From positions 186,001-250,000 of the forward strand of contig NZ_JAJGNI010000002.1 of NCBI RefSeq assembly GCF_020781975.1: 64,000 bases of DNA. The letters run 5' to 3'. This DNA comes from Microbacterium schleiferi. GTDB lineage: Bacteria; Actinomycetota; Actinomycetes; Actinomycetales; Microbacteriaceae. Both the position numbers and the translations under genes were made by a program. The notes below the pieces were generated by a model. That model did no database searches. It was given only the letters and a program-made list of their open reading frames with translations, and was not told the origin of the DNA. Shown piece after piece: positions 36,201 to 42,768 of this stretch (the first letter of the stretch is position 1; the number at the start of each line of letters is the position of its first letter).

Positions 36201-36513
36201 CGCCTGGCAGCCGTGGTCGGCGCTGCATCCCTCGATCGAGGTGCACTCGCCGCTGACCGTCGACGTGATCGACACGCGTGCCGAGGCGAGCCTCGGCGGC
36301 GCTACCTACCACGTCGTCCACCCGGGCGGACGGGCGTACAAGCACCCGCCGGTGAACGCGTTCGAGGCTGAGGCTCGCCGTGCGAGCCGCTTCGAGGCCC
36401 ACGGACACACTCCCGGGCACGTCGATGTGGGCGCCCTCCGCGAGCGCGGCCGCCACGCGGCATCCGCCGACTATCCGCACACCCTCGACCTGCGCAGGAT
36501 CGCCCCGGCGTGA
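33241..36513 (+). CDS. Transglutaminase-like protease fused to DUF2126
   Basis: The 1090-residue protein has an N-terminal bacterial transglutaminase-like region with a small beta domain (residues 1-80). The papain-like core carries C183 (GSCRDSAWLL), H232 (DLHAWAEVYI) and D248 (GLDATSG), a complete triad. From about residue 330 the rest matches DUF2126 (RLTMGGEPTFISVDD, GQGKWYPGEPLPRW, GGGNHITIGG). DUF2126 has glutamine-synthetase/amidoligase-like features, with LTMGGEPTF unusual and highly conserved. Its GTGA overlap with the ATP-grasp gene couples them. The set is predicted to make or process peptide bonds; no product is known. Confidence 0.9.
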   Translation: MSIKVALEHRTAYEFARPISVAPHLVRLRPAPHSRTPIEAYSLEVSPKNHFVNWQQDPFGNWVARLVFPEKVDRLEITVGLVADMMVINPLDFFIEEYAERFPFEYRPDLASDLAPYLRSVPGSGRAQRWRETLPPLPEDGVPTVTFLADLNRAVQQRVSYSVRMEAGVQTPNHTLRSGIGSCRDSAWLLVSLLRQYGLAARFVSGYLVQLAPDQASLDGPSGPAADFTDLHAWAEVYIPGAGWIGLDATSGLFAGEGHIPLSATPEPSSAAPISGATEAVEVEFSFHNEVRRIHEDPRTTRPYTDAQWQRIDELGEAVDERLTAADVRLTMGGEPTFISVDDTTAPEWNTDADGDHKRELADTLAEKLRERYAGGGIVHRGQGKWYPGEPLPRWNIALQWRKDGVPLWNDPSLFADPWSDEPQPGATTDAETLARRVTQTLGIPNSRLLPAYEDPLAALAAEVRKPAGEPTDVEGFDEHDLAALDRDVDTPTGWVLPLTTDGHWTSPVWTFRRGRLVLSPGTSPIGLRLPLDSVSWTPPELTAEPSYLEESPLREPEIPDVSLQGVATTATTAVAFEARDGQVHVFLPPVAHLEDYTDLLHVLEQAASATGIRLVIEGYAPPPDTRLEQLVVTPDPGVIEVNVQPVSSWAQQRELTTSLYDLARRSRLSTEKFDLDGLHTGTGGGNHITIGGIQPIDSPLLRRPDLLASLITYWQRHPSLSYLFSGRFIGPTSQAPRFDEGRPEAVYEMEVALRELRRLDAEAAAAGGSARPWIVDRALRHLLTDLTGNTHRAEFCIDKLYSPDSSRGRLGLLELRGFEMPPHPELALVQALLVRSLIAWFWDTPYDEPLVRWGTRLHDEFLLPHGTLLDIEGVVDDLNRAGIPFEQSWLDAFAEFRFPRIGLARISAPGARIELELRQAIEPWHVLGEEATGSGTARYVDSSVERIQVTVRGIDERRHLVTCNGVPVPLTSTGTLGEFYAGVRYRAWQPWSALHPSIEVHSPLTVDVIDTRAEASLGGATYHVVHPGGRAYKHPPVNAFEAEARRASRFEAHGHTPGHVDVGALRERGRHAASADYPHTLDLRRIAPA

Positions 36514-39026
36514 GCGTCCTCCGCGACTATGCCGCCGCGGTCACCCAACCCACGCTGCCCTTCGCTTCACCCCGGGGATCCTCGGCGCGCTTCGACGAGG
36601 TCATCGCACCCGACGGCACGTTGCGACCCGCGTGGCGCGCGATGGCCCCCGGAGCACTCACCCTCACCATCGACGACCTGTCGCGACTGAACCGCGAAGT
36701 CGGGGCACTCCTGGCCGATGACGGCGTGACCTACAACCCGGCCGACTCCGAACCCGAGCCGTGGCGCCTGGATCCCGTGCCCCTCGTGCTCGACAGCAGC
36801 GACTGGGCCAAGCTCGATGTCGGACTCGCGCAGCGCGCCGAACTCCTCAACGCTCTGCTCGTGGACGTCTACGGCGAGCGCCGGATGCTGCGCGAAGGCA
36901 TCCTGCCTGCAGCGACAGTGCTGGGGCACGCCGGCTACATCCGGGCGGTCGCCGGAACCGGATCCACCGACCCGCACCCCCTGCTGTTCAGCGCCACCGA
37001 TCTCGGGCGCGACGGCGACGGCGAGTGGCGGGTCATCTCCGATCGCGTGCAGGCACCCTCGGGGCTCGGCTACGCGATGGAGAACCGCCGGATCGTCTCG
37101 CAGGTCGTTCCCGAGCTGTTCCACGGCGCCACGCTGCACCGCATCGAGCCCTACTTCGACGCTCTGCGCGAAGCGCTCATCGCGGCGGCACCGGATGCCC
37201 GCCCCGATGCACGCGTCGTGGTTCTCACCCCCGGCGCCCTGTCAGAAACCGCCTACGACCAGGCATTCCTGGCGGGCATGCTCGGCTTCCCGCTCGTGCA
37301 GGGGGCAGACCTCGTCGTGCGAGACGGCAAGGTCTGGATGAAACCCGCAGGATGGCCCGAGGTGACACCGCGGGAGCGCGTCGACGTCATTCTGCGTCGC
37401 GTGGATGCCGAATGGTGCGACCCCCTCGAGCTGCGGGGAAACTCGCAACTCGGCGTCGCGGGGTTGACCGAGGCGGTTCGCCGGGGCGGCGTGCGCCTTG
37501 TCAACGGGCTCGGCGCCGGTGTGCTCGAGAACCCGGCGCTGCTTCCGTTCCTTCCCGCGCTGTGCGAGCGCCTGCTCGGCGAACAGTTGCGCCTCGCGTC
37601 GACGCCGACCTGGTGGTGCGGCGATCCTGACGCTCTGGACCTGCTCACCCCGCGGCTGCTCGGAGCAGACCCGACGGTTGTCGTTCGGGCCATCGACGGG
37701 CCTCGGACACCGCTCGACGCATCCGACCCCGCCCGGCTCGTCGACAGCATACGGCACAGCCCGCACCGTTTCGCCGCGCAAGAGCTCCTCCCGCTCTCGC
37801 AGGCACCGACGTGGCGCTCGCCCGGCCAGGTCGACGCGAGGCCGGTGGTGCTGCGAACATTCACGCTCCGGCATCAGTCGACCTACCGTCCGCTCATCGG
37901 CGGGCTTGCCACCGCCGTCGCTGACGCCGCACTTCCGACCGCATCGAAGGACGTGTGGGTTCTCAAGGCCGATCCGGCGGACCTCGATCAAGGCTTGCCG
38001 GACGCCACAACGGTCGCCGTCGTCCAGTCAGTCCCCGAGGTGGCCCCGCGCGCACTCGACGACCTGTTCTGGTCGGGACGCTACGCGGAGCGCGCTGAGG
38101 ATCTGCTGCGGCTCGTTCTCGCGATCCGATCGGATGCCGATCAGCTCACCGCACCCGGATTGACCGCGGCGCAGAGCACCCAGGTGCTCGTGGGCGCGAC
38201 GCAGCGCCTGTGCGGCACGCGGTGGCTCGACCTCGACGACGAGTTCCGGTCGGTACTGCTCGACGGCGCTCGTCCCGGCTCGGTGGCGCACTCGCTCTCA
38301 CGCTTGCGGACGACCCTCGAGGGAGTGCGCGATCAGCTCTCGGCCGACACCTGGCGGGTGTTCGCCGCCACCGATCGCGCCGGCGCTGCCCTGCGGATCA
38401 CTCCGCACGCCCACGGCATCGGCGAGGCAGCGGGACAGATGCTCACGGCGCTTCTGGCGCTGCAGGGCACCTCGGCGAACATGATCCGCGATGCCGGCTG
38501 GCACATGATCGAGACCGGGCGGGCCATCGAGCGCGCGCTGCAGATCGGCATCCTGCTGCGAGCGACGATGGTCGACCGCCTCGTCGGCGACGTCGAACAA
38601 GAAGTTCTCGAAGCGGTGCTGCGTGCCAGCGAAAGCGTGGTCACGCACCGCCGCCGGTACCGCGGCGGGCTCTACGCGAGCGGCGTGATCGATCTGCTGG
38701 TCCGTGACCCCGAGAACCCCCGATCACTGCGATTCGCCGTGGCGCGCATCCGGGAGCACCTGGCCGCCCAGCCGCTGTCGACCGGGTCGACTCGCCCCGA
38801 GCGACTGCTCGATCAGCTCGAGGCCCAGATCGCGGACGTACAGGTCGCCGACCTCGCAATGGCCATCGATGACCGCCGGTCGACGCTCCACGACACCCTC
38901 ACGGATGCCGATGCGCAGCTGCGTGAGATCGCGCGGGCGATCGAGGCACTGCACTTCTCGGCTGGCCCCCCGCTGCAGACCTACGCATCGCTGTCGCTGA
39001 CCGAACTCACGGGGGCACTCTCGTGA
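36510..39026 (+). CDS. Circularly permuted type 2 ATP-grasp fused to an alpha-E domain
   Basis: The 838-residue protein joins two proteins that are usually separate. Residues 1-500 match circularly permuted ATP-grasp 2 proteins (GYAMENRRIVS, PGALSETAYDQAFLAGMLGF, LVQGADLVVRDGKVWMK, RVDAEWCDPLELRGNSQLGV). From about residue 510 (LDDLFWSGRYAERAEDLLRL) the helical alpha-E domain runs to the end. ATP-grasp enzymes ligate carboxylates to amines via acyl phosphates; the alpha-E role is unknown. The GTG start overlaps the preceding stop by 4 nt, and the next gene begins 10 bp after its stop. Confidence 0.92.
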   Translation: MSVLRDYAAAVTQPTLPFASPRGSSARFDEVIAPDGTLRPAWRAMAPGALTLTIDDLSRLNREVGALLADDGVTYNPADSEPEPWRLDPVPLVLDSSDWAKLDVGLAQRAELLNALLVDVYGERRMLREGILPAATVLGHAGYIRAVAGTGSTDPHPLLFSATDLGRDGDGEWRVISDRVQAPSGLGYAMENRRIVSQVVPELFHGATLHRIEPYFDALREALIAAAPDARPDARVVVLTPGALSETAYDQAFLAGMLGFPLVQGADLVVRDGKVWMKPAGWPEVTPRERVDVILRRVDAEWCDPLELRGNSQLGVAGLTEAVRRGGVRLVNGLGAGVLENPALLPFLPALCERLLGEQLRLASTPTWWCGDPDALDLLTPRLLGADPTVVVRAIDGPRTPLDASDPARLVDSIRHSPHRFAAQELLPLSQAPTWRSPGQVDARPVVLRTFTLRHQSTYRPLIGGLATAVADAALPTASKDVWVLKADPADLDQGLPDATTVAVVQSVPEVAPRALDDLFWSGRYAERAEDLLRLVLAIRSDADQLTAPGLTAAQSTQVLVGATQRLCGTRWLDLDDEFRSVLLDGARPGSVAHSLSRLRTTLEGVRDQLSADTWRVFAATDRAGAALRITPHAHGIGEAAGQMLTALLALQGTSANMIRDAGWHMIETGRAIERALQIGILLRATMVDRLVGDVEQEVLEAVLRASESVVTHRRRYRGGLYASGVIDLLVRDPENPRSLRFAVARIREHLAAQPLSTGSTRPERLLDQLEAQIADVQVADLAMAIDDRRSTLHDTLTDADAQLREIARAIEALHFSAGPPLQTYASLSLTELTGALS

Positions 39027-39036
39027 GGAGCGACGC

Positions 39037-39936
39037 ATGAAGTACGCGGTGTCGCACCGGACCGTCTACGAATACAGCGACGATGTGCGCAACAGTCTCG
39101 GGCTTGCGCACGTGGCCCCGAGACCGGTCGCGTGGCAGCAGATCGCGTCGCACACCGTGACGATCGATCCCGAGCCGAACGACATCAGCCACGAGCGGGA
39201 TGCCTTCGGCAACGTCGTGACGTACTTCCACGTCACTGTGCCCCACACGCGCCTGGTCGTCGACGCGCGCACCGACGTGACCGTCGAAGCACCCCGCTAT
39301 GACGGTGCGGCGCTGGCGCTGCCCTGGGAGCAATCGCGTCCGGTGCAGCATCCTGATGCGCCCGGCGCCTGGGCCGCCGCGGAGTTCGCTGTGGAGTCCC
39401 CGAAGGCTGAGCACGTCACCGACGCCCACGCGTATGCCGCTGCATCCTTGACCCCCGGGCGACCGATCGGCGAAGCGGCCACCGACCTCATGCACCGCAT
39501 CAAGGCCGACTTCGACTACGACAAGACGGCGACCACGGTCACCAGCTCGGTAGCCGAGGTGTTCCGGACGCGTGCGGGGGTCTGCCAGGACTTCGCGCAC
39601 CTCGCCCTCGCGTGCCTTCGCAGCCACGGAGTCGCGGCGCGCTACGTGAGCGGATACCTCGCGACCCAGCCGCCGCCCGGTCGCGAGCGGATCGTCGGCG
39701 CCGACGCCTCGCACGCATGGCTCGCGGTCTGGATGCCGGGATCTGACGAGTGGCTCGCGATCGACCCGACCAACGACCAGTGGGCTAACGACCGCTACGT
39801 CACCGTCGCCTGGGGGCGGGACTACGGCGATGTCTCCCCCGTCAAAGGCATCATCTTCACCACCGCGAAGCGTTCGACCCTGCGCGTCTCGGTCGACGTC
39901 GCCCCGGCACCGGCATCCCCCACCCCGGCATCCTGA
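39037..39936 (+). CDS. Transglutaminase-like cysteine protease
   Basis: The 299-residue protein has an N-terminal beta domain (residues 1-85, VSHRTVYEYSDDVRNSLGL) and a transglutaminase-like catalytic core with C183 (GVCQDFAHLALACLR), H226 (SHAWLAVW) and D243 (AIDPTND). There is no signal peptide. It follows GAGGAG by the usual spacing. It is the third gene of the operon, so two transglutaminase-like proteases accompany one ATP-grasp/alpha-E ligase. One may process the precursor and the other the product. Confidence 0.92.
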   Translation: MKYAVSHRTVYEYSDDVRNSLGLAHVAPRPVAWQQIASHTVTIDPEPNDISHERDAFGNVVTYFHVTVPHTRLVVDARTDVTVEAPRYDGAALALPWEQSRPVQHPDAPGAWAAAEFAVESPKAEHVTDAHAYAAASLTPGRPIGEAATDLMHRIKADFDYDKTATTVTSSVAEVFRTRAGVCQDFAHLALACLRSHGVAARYVSGYLATQPPPGRERIVGADASHAWLAVWMPGSDEWLAIDPTNDQWANDRYVTVAWGRDYGDVSPVKGIIFTTAKRSTLRVSVDVAPAPASPTPAS

Positions 39937-39956
39937 CGACTCCGCCCCACCGGCCC

Positions 39957-40046
39957 CAGGTCGCAACGGCGCAGTTTGTGCGCGACACGCCGGCATCCAG
40001 CCCGTCCGCCCGGCGCGCCGCCGACTCCATGCGCCGTTGCGACCTG
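39957..40046. repeat. Repeat C: perfect 17-bp inverted repeat in the transglutaminase-metallopeptidase gap
   Basis: Positions 39957-39973 and 40030-40046 are perfect 17-bp inverted copies (CAGGTCGCAACGGCGCA and its complement) with a 56-nt interior. It fills most of the gap between the transglutaminase stop and the metallopeptidase start. A single copy is seen in this window. It could form a large stem-loop in RNA or be a small non-autonomous element. Confidence 0.85.
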
Positions 40047-40115
40047 CGCGCGGACGCGGATCGCCGCGAGCGCAAGCCCTCCTGACACGTCGTGTTCGTG
40101 TGCGAGGATTCGCCC

Positions 40116-41153
40116 GTGAAGTCCTACACCTGCCGGGTCTGCGGCAATCGCCTGTTCTTCGAGAACTCGGTCTGCGTCTCATGCGAGACACCGCTGGGAT
40201 ACTCCCGCGCCGAGCGCGACATCGTGCCGCTCGATACCGACGACCGCACGTACACGGATGCCGAGGGTGGCGTCTGGCACGTGTGCGCAAACCTGGGGCT
40301 ATCGGGCTGCACCTGGCTCACGACGGATGCCGGCGGGCTGTGCTTCAGCTGCGGCTTGACCCGCACACGTCCCAACGACGCCGACCTCGAGGGGATCTCG
40401 AACTACGCTCCCGCCGAACGCGCCAAACGCCACCTCATCGCGGAGCTCGACGAGCTCGGCATCCCGATTCTCGACCGCACCGACGACCCCCGCGGCGTCG
40501 CCTTCGACCTGCTCTCGAGCGTTGCGGAACAGGTGACGATCGGGCACGCTGACGGCATCGTCACGATCGACCTCGCCGAGGCAGAGGATGCGCACCGCGA
40601 GAAGGTGCGGGCGATGCTCGACGAGCCGTACCGCACGATGCTCGGTCACTTCCGCCATGAGATCGGGCACTACTACGAGTCTTTTCTCATCACCGACGAC
40701 CAGACGCGCGACCGCGCACGAGAGCTCTTCGGCGACGAGTCCGAGGACTATCAGGCGGCGATCGATCGCCACTACGCCGAAGGTGCTCCGGATGACTGGC
40801 AACAGCACTTCATCTCGCAATACGCGACGATGCACCCGTGGGAGGACTTCGCCGAAACCTGGGCCCACTACCTTCACATCAGCGACAGCATCCAGACCGC
40901 CGAGGAATTCGGCCTGCTCCGCCCCGCGCCGACCGCCTCGTTCCGCGAGCGCGTCACGAAGACGTGGATGCCACTGTCGACCGCTCTGAACATGATGAAC
41001 CGGTCGATGGGCTACGACGACCTCTACCCGTTCGTCCTGTCCACTCCGGTGCTCGACAAACTCGAGTTCGTCGCAGGCCTCGCGGCAGACGCGGCGGCCG
41101 GCTCAGTCAAAGACTCGTCGGCAGGGGACGTCGAACCCGAGTCCGGCGCGTAG
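40116..41153 (+). CDS. Zinc-ribbon metallopeptidase (putative zinc-binding metallopeptidase family)
   Basis: From GTG at 40116 the 345-residue protein opens with a zinc ribbon (CRVCGNRLFFENSVCVSC). A second Cys cluster follows at about residues 60-90 (CTWLTT...LCFSCGL). The catalytic site HEIGH is H181-H185, within LGHFRHEIGHYYESF; downstream EDFAETWAHYLH likely gives the third ligand. The pattern fits the putative zinc-binding metallopeptidase family (PF15887-like). These genes often accompany transglutaminase/ATP-grasp/alpha-E genes. Repeat C precedes it and repeat A follows directly at its stop codon. Confidence 0.88.
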   Translation: MKSYTCRVCGNRLFFENSVCVSCETPLGYSRAERDIVPLDTDDRTYTDAEGGVWHVCANLGLSGCTWLTTDAGGLCFSCGLTRTRPNDADLEGISNYAPAERAKRHLIAELDELGIPILDRTDDPRGVAFDLLSSVAEQVTIGHADGIVTIDLAEAEDAHREKVRAMLDEPYRTMLGHFRHEIGHYYESFLITDDQTRDRARELFGDESEDYQAAIDRHYAEGAPDDWQQHFISQYATMHPWEDFAETWAHYLHISDSIQTAEEFGLLRPAPTASFRERVTKTWMPLSTALNMMNRSMGYDDLYPFVLSTPVLDKLEFVAGLAADAAAGSVKDSSAGDVEPESGA

Positions 41154-41235
41154 CCAACTCCTCAATCTCGGCGCCAGGAAGCTGCGTTTCCGCTCCGCGG
41201 CGGCTGTAGAACCCCGGTCTTGAGGAGTTCGCCAC
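41150..41235. repeat. Repeat A, copy 1
   Basis: Inverted ends AACTCCTCAA (41156-41165) and TTGAGGAGTT (41220-41229) match perfectly; with the shared terminal consensus GTnGCnAACTCCTCA the element runs 41150-41235. The interior is GC-rich and not shared with other copies. It overlaps the metallopeptidase stop codon and separates that gene from the convergent surface-protein gene. Confidence 0.85.
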
Positions 41236-41249
41236 CGGGAACCCCCGGG

Positions 41250-41935
41250 CTAGCGTGATGCGCGCGAGCGACGGCGAACGTGGTCGAGAGCGATGACGGC
41301 GAGCCCCGCGGTCAGCAGAGCCGCCGGCATCCCCCAGGATGGCGGCGCCGACGCTCCGGTGTCGGGAAGCCGGGTCGAGGTGGGACTCGGGGTGGGTGTC
41401 GGCGTTGGCGTCGGTGCAGCGAAGGCGTCGGTGACCGTCGCCGATACCGTGGAGTTCGCCACCGCAACAACGGATGCCGGAACCGTCGTGGTGGACGCCA
41501 GCACCGCATCGGCAGTGTGCCCGTCAGCGGTCTGCGTGACGATGCACGTTGCGCCGGCGGGCACAGCCGACAGGGTCACCACCCGGGTCGTTCCCGCCGG
41601 AGTGCCGGCGGCGAGCGTTCCCGAGTTCTCGACGGGATGTCGCCCGGGCTGCTCGAGCTCGGGTCGTTGAGCACGATCTGCGCTGTCTCGACCGTCCTTC
41701 CCGAGCCGGTGATCGTCGTCGGGTAGGGGGTTTGCGGGTCGGTGATCGCCGTCTCCTGGGCTCCGAACAGACCGCTCTGGTGCCGCATCGCGACGACCGT
41801 GGCTTCGGTCGAAGCCCGCGGGGGATCGCTGACGCCGGGGCCGGTTCCGGGCTCCGCGAGGGCGGGTGCGGCGCCGATGCCGACGAGGAACGCGGTGAGA
41901 AGAGTCGCGGCGAGGACGGTTGGGGTGGCACGCAT
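41250..41935 (-). pseudogene. Small LPxTG-anchored surface protein, frameshifted
   Basis: ATG at 41935 begins a clear signal peptide (MRATPTVLAATLL, cleavage after APALA). The frame codes for a domain containing SGRTVETAQIVLNDPSSSSP and then shifts near 41633. Adding one base there restores DIPVENSGTLAAG, continuing through VTLSAVPAGATC to a Pro/Thr repeat linker, LPDTG, a membrane helix and a RRR tail. The intact protein would be about 228 residues. This is a sortase substrate, with LPDTG as the canonical class A-like motif. It is the second sortase substrate in the window broken by a single missing base. Confidence 0.78.
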
Positions 41936-42015
41936 GGGATCCTCCGTACGTCACTCTCGCACGTCCGCGCTCACATGTGTGCGCTCCGCGTCACCCGCTC
42001 ACCCGGTCTCGCCCC

Positions 42016-42495
42016 TCACCCAGCGTCAGGCTCACCGTCGTAGTAGTCCACGGCGTCGTCGTCACGGAAGAGCATCGTGGGGCGGGCGGTCGTGTACGCC
42101 ATCGTCTTTCGCGAGTCCGGGTAGCCGATCACGTCCTGTTCGGATGTCGTGTCCAGGTCGACGTACCGGAGCGGCTCACCGCCGGTAGCCGTCATCCGGT
42201 GCGCGCCCGCCGGCCCGGGTGGAAAGACGACGACCTCCCCCGGGCCGATGTCGAATTCAGCACCCGGGGTACGCACCCGACCCGTTCCCGACAGGATGAC
42301 GTAGGCCTCGGTGACGCCAGCGTGCCAGTGATATGGGTACGCCGACTGACCCGGCGGGATCTCCATGAATGAGACCTGTAGCTGAGTGCCCTCTTTGGGA
42401 ACAACGACGTGCTTGGCGAACGTGAACCGTCCACGGTCGCCGTGCCGGGCCTCGAAATCGTCCTGCCGTCCGTGCACCACCTGGTCGAATGCCAT
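42016..42495 (-). CDS. Cupin-domain protein
   Basis: The 159-residue protein has a single cupin barrel. HWHAGVTEAYVILSGTGRV holds the first metal motif (H-x-H-x5-6-E), and GPGEVVVFPPGPAGAHRM supplies the second with its His. ATG at 42495 follows AAAGGAG at good spacing; the frame extends to 42519. The C-terminal extension (SRKTMAYTTARPTMLFRDDD) resembles mannose-6-phosphate isomerase-like cupins without known activity. It stands between the surface-protein gene and a repeat A copy. Confidence 0.87.
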   Translation of the reverse strand: MAFDQVVHGRQDDFEARHGDRGRFTFAKHVVVPKEGTQLQVSFMEIPPGQSAYPYHWHAGVTEAYVILSGTGRVRTPGAEFDIGPGEVVVFPPGPAGAHRMTATGGEPLRYVDLDTTSEQDVIGYPDSRKTMAYTTARPTMLFRDDDAVDYYDGEPDAG

Positions 42496-42629
42496 GGTCG
42501 CTCCTTTGCTCACCGTCACGGTACTCCCTTGGGGGCGGCGCCGCCCGGTTCGTCTGTCAACTCGCTGGGGCAGCCCCGTTCGCGTCGACGTTCTGCGTCA
42601 GGGCCGGGACGAACCCCGCGATGCACAGC

Positions 42630-42725
42630 GTCGCTAACTCCTCAAGATCGGGCCACCTACCGTGGCCGCAGGCGCCCCACGCAGCATCCGTCGCCCGTTC
42701 TGAGGAGTTCGCTGCGGGCTGGGAC
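42630..42725. repeat. Repeat A, copy 2
   Basis: AACTCCTCA (42636-42644) and TGAGGAGTT (42711-42719) form the inverted ends, within the same GTnGCn-AACTCCTCA consensus as the other copies. It lies in the 273-bp gap between the divergent cupin and lhr genes. Nothing else was recognised in the rest of this gap apart from presumed promoters. Confidence 0.85.
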
Positions 42726-42768
42726 CGAGACCGCCCCGGATGTCGGTGGGGCGGGCGAAGATAGGGGG

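Noticed and set aside
34894..36480. 528-residue minus-strand open frame opposite the transglutaminase-DUF2126 gene
   Set aside because: Same antisense shadow effect; the plus strand encodes conserved motifs through this whole region.
41150..41235. Repeat A as only a transcription terminator
   Set aside because: Matching terminal sequences in three unrelated contexts, including a divergent promoter gap (copy 2), do not fit a simple terminator, though copy 3 could also terminate.
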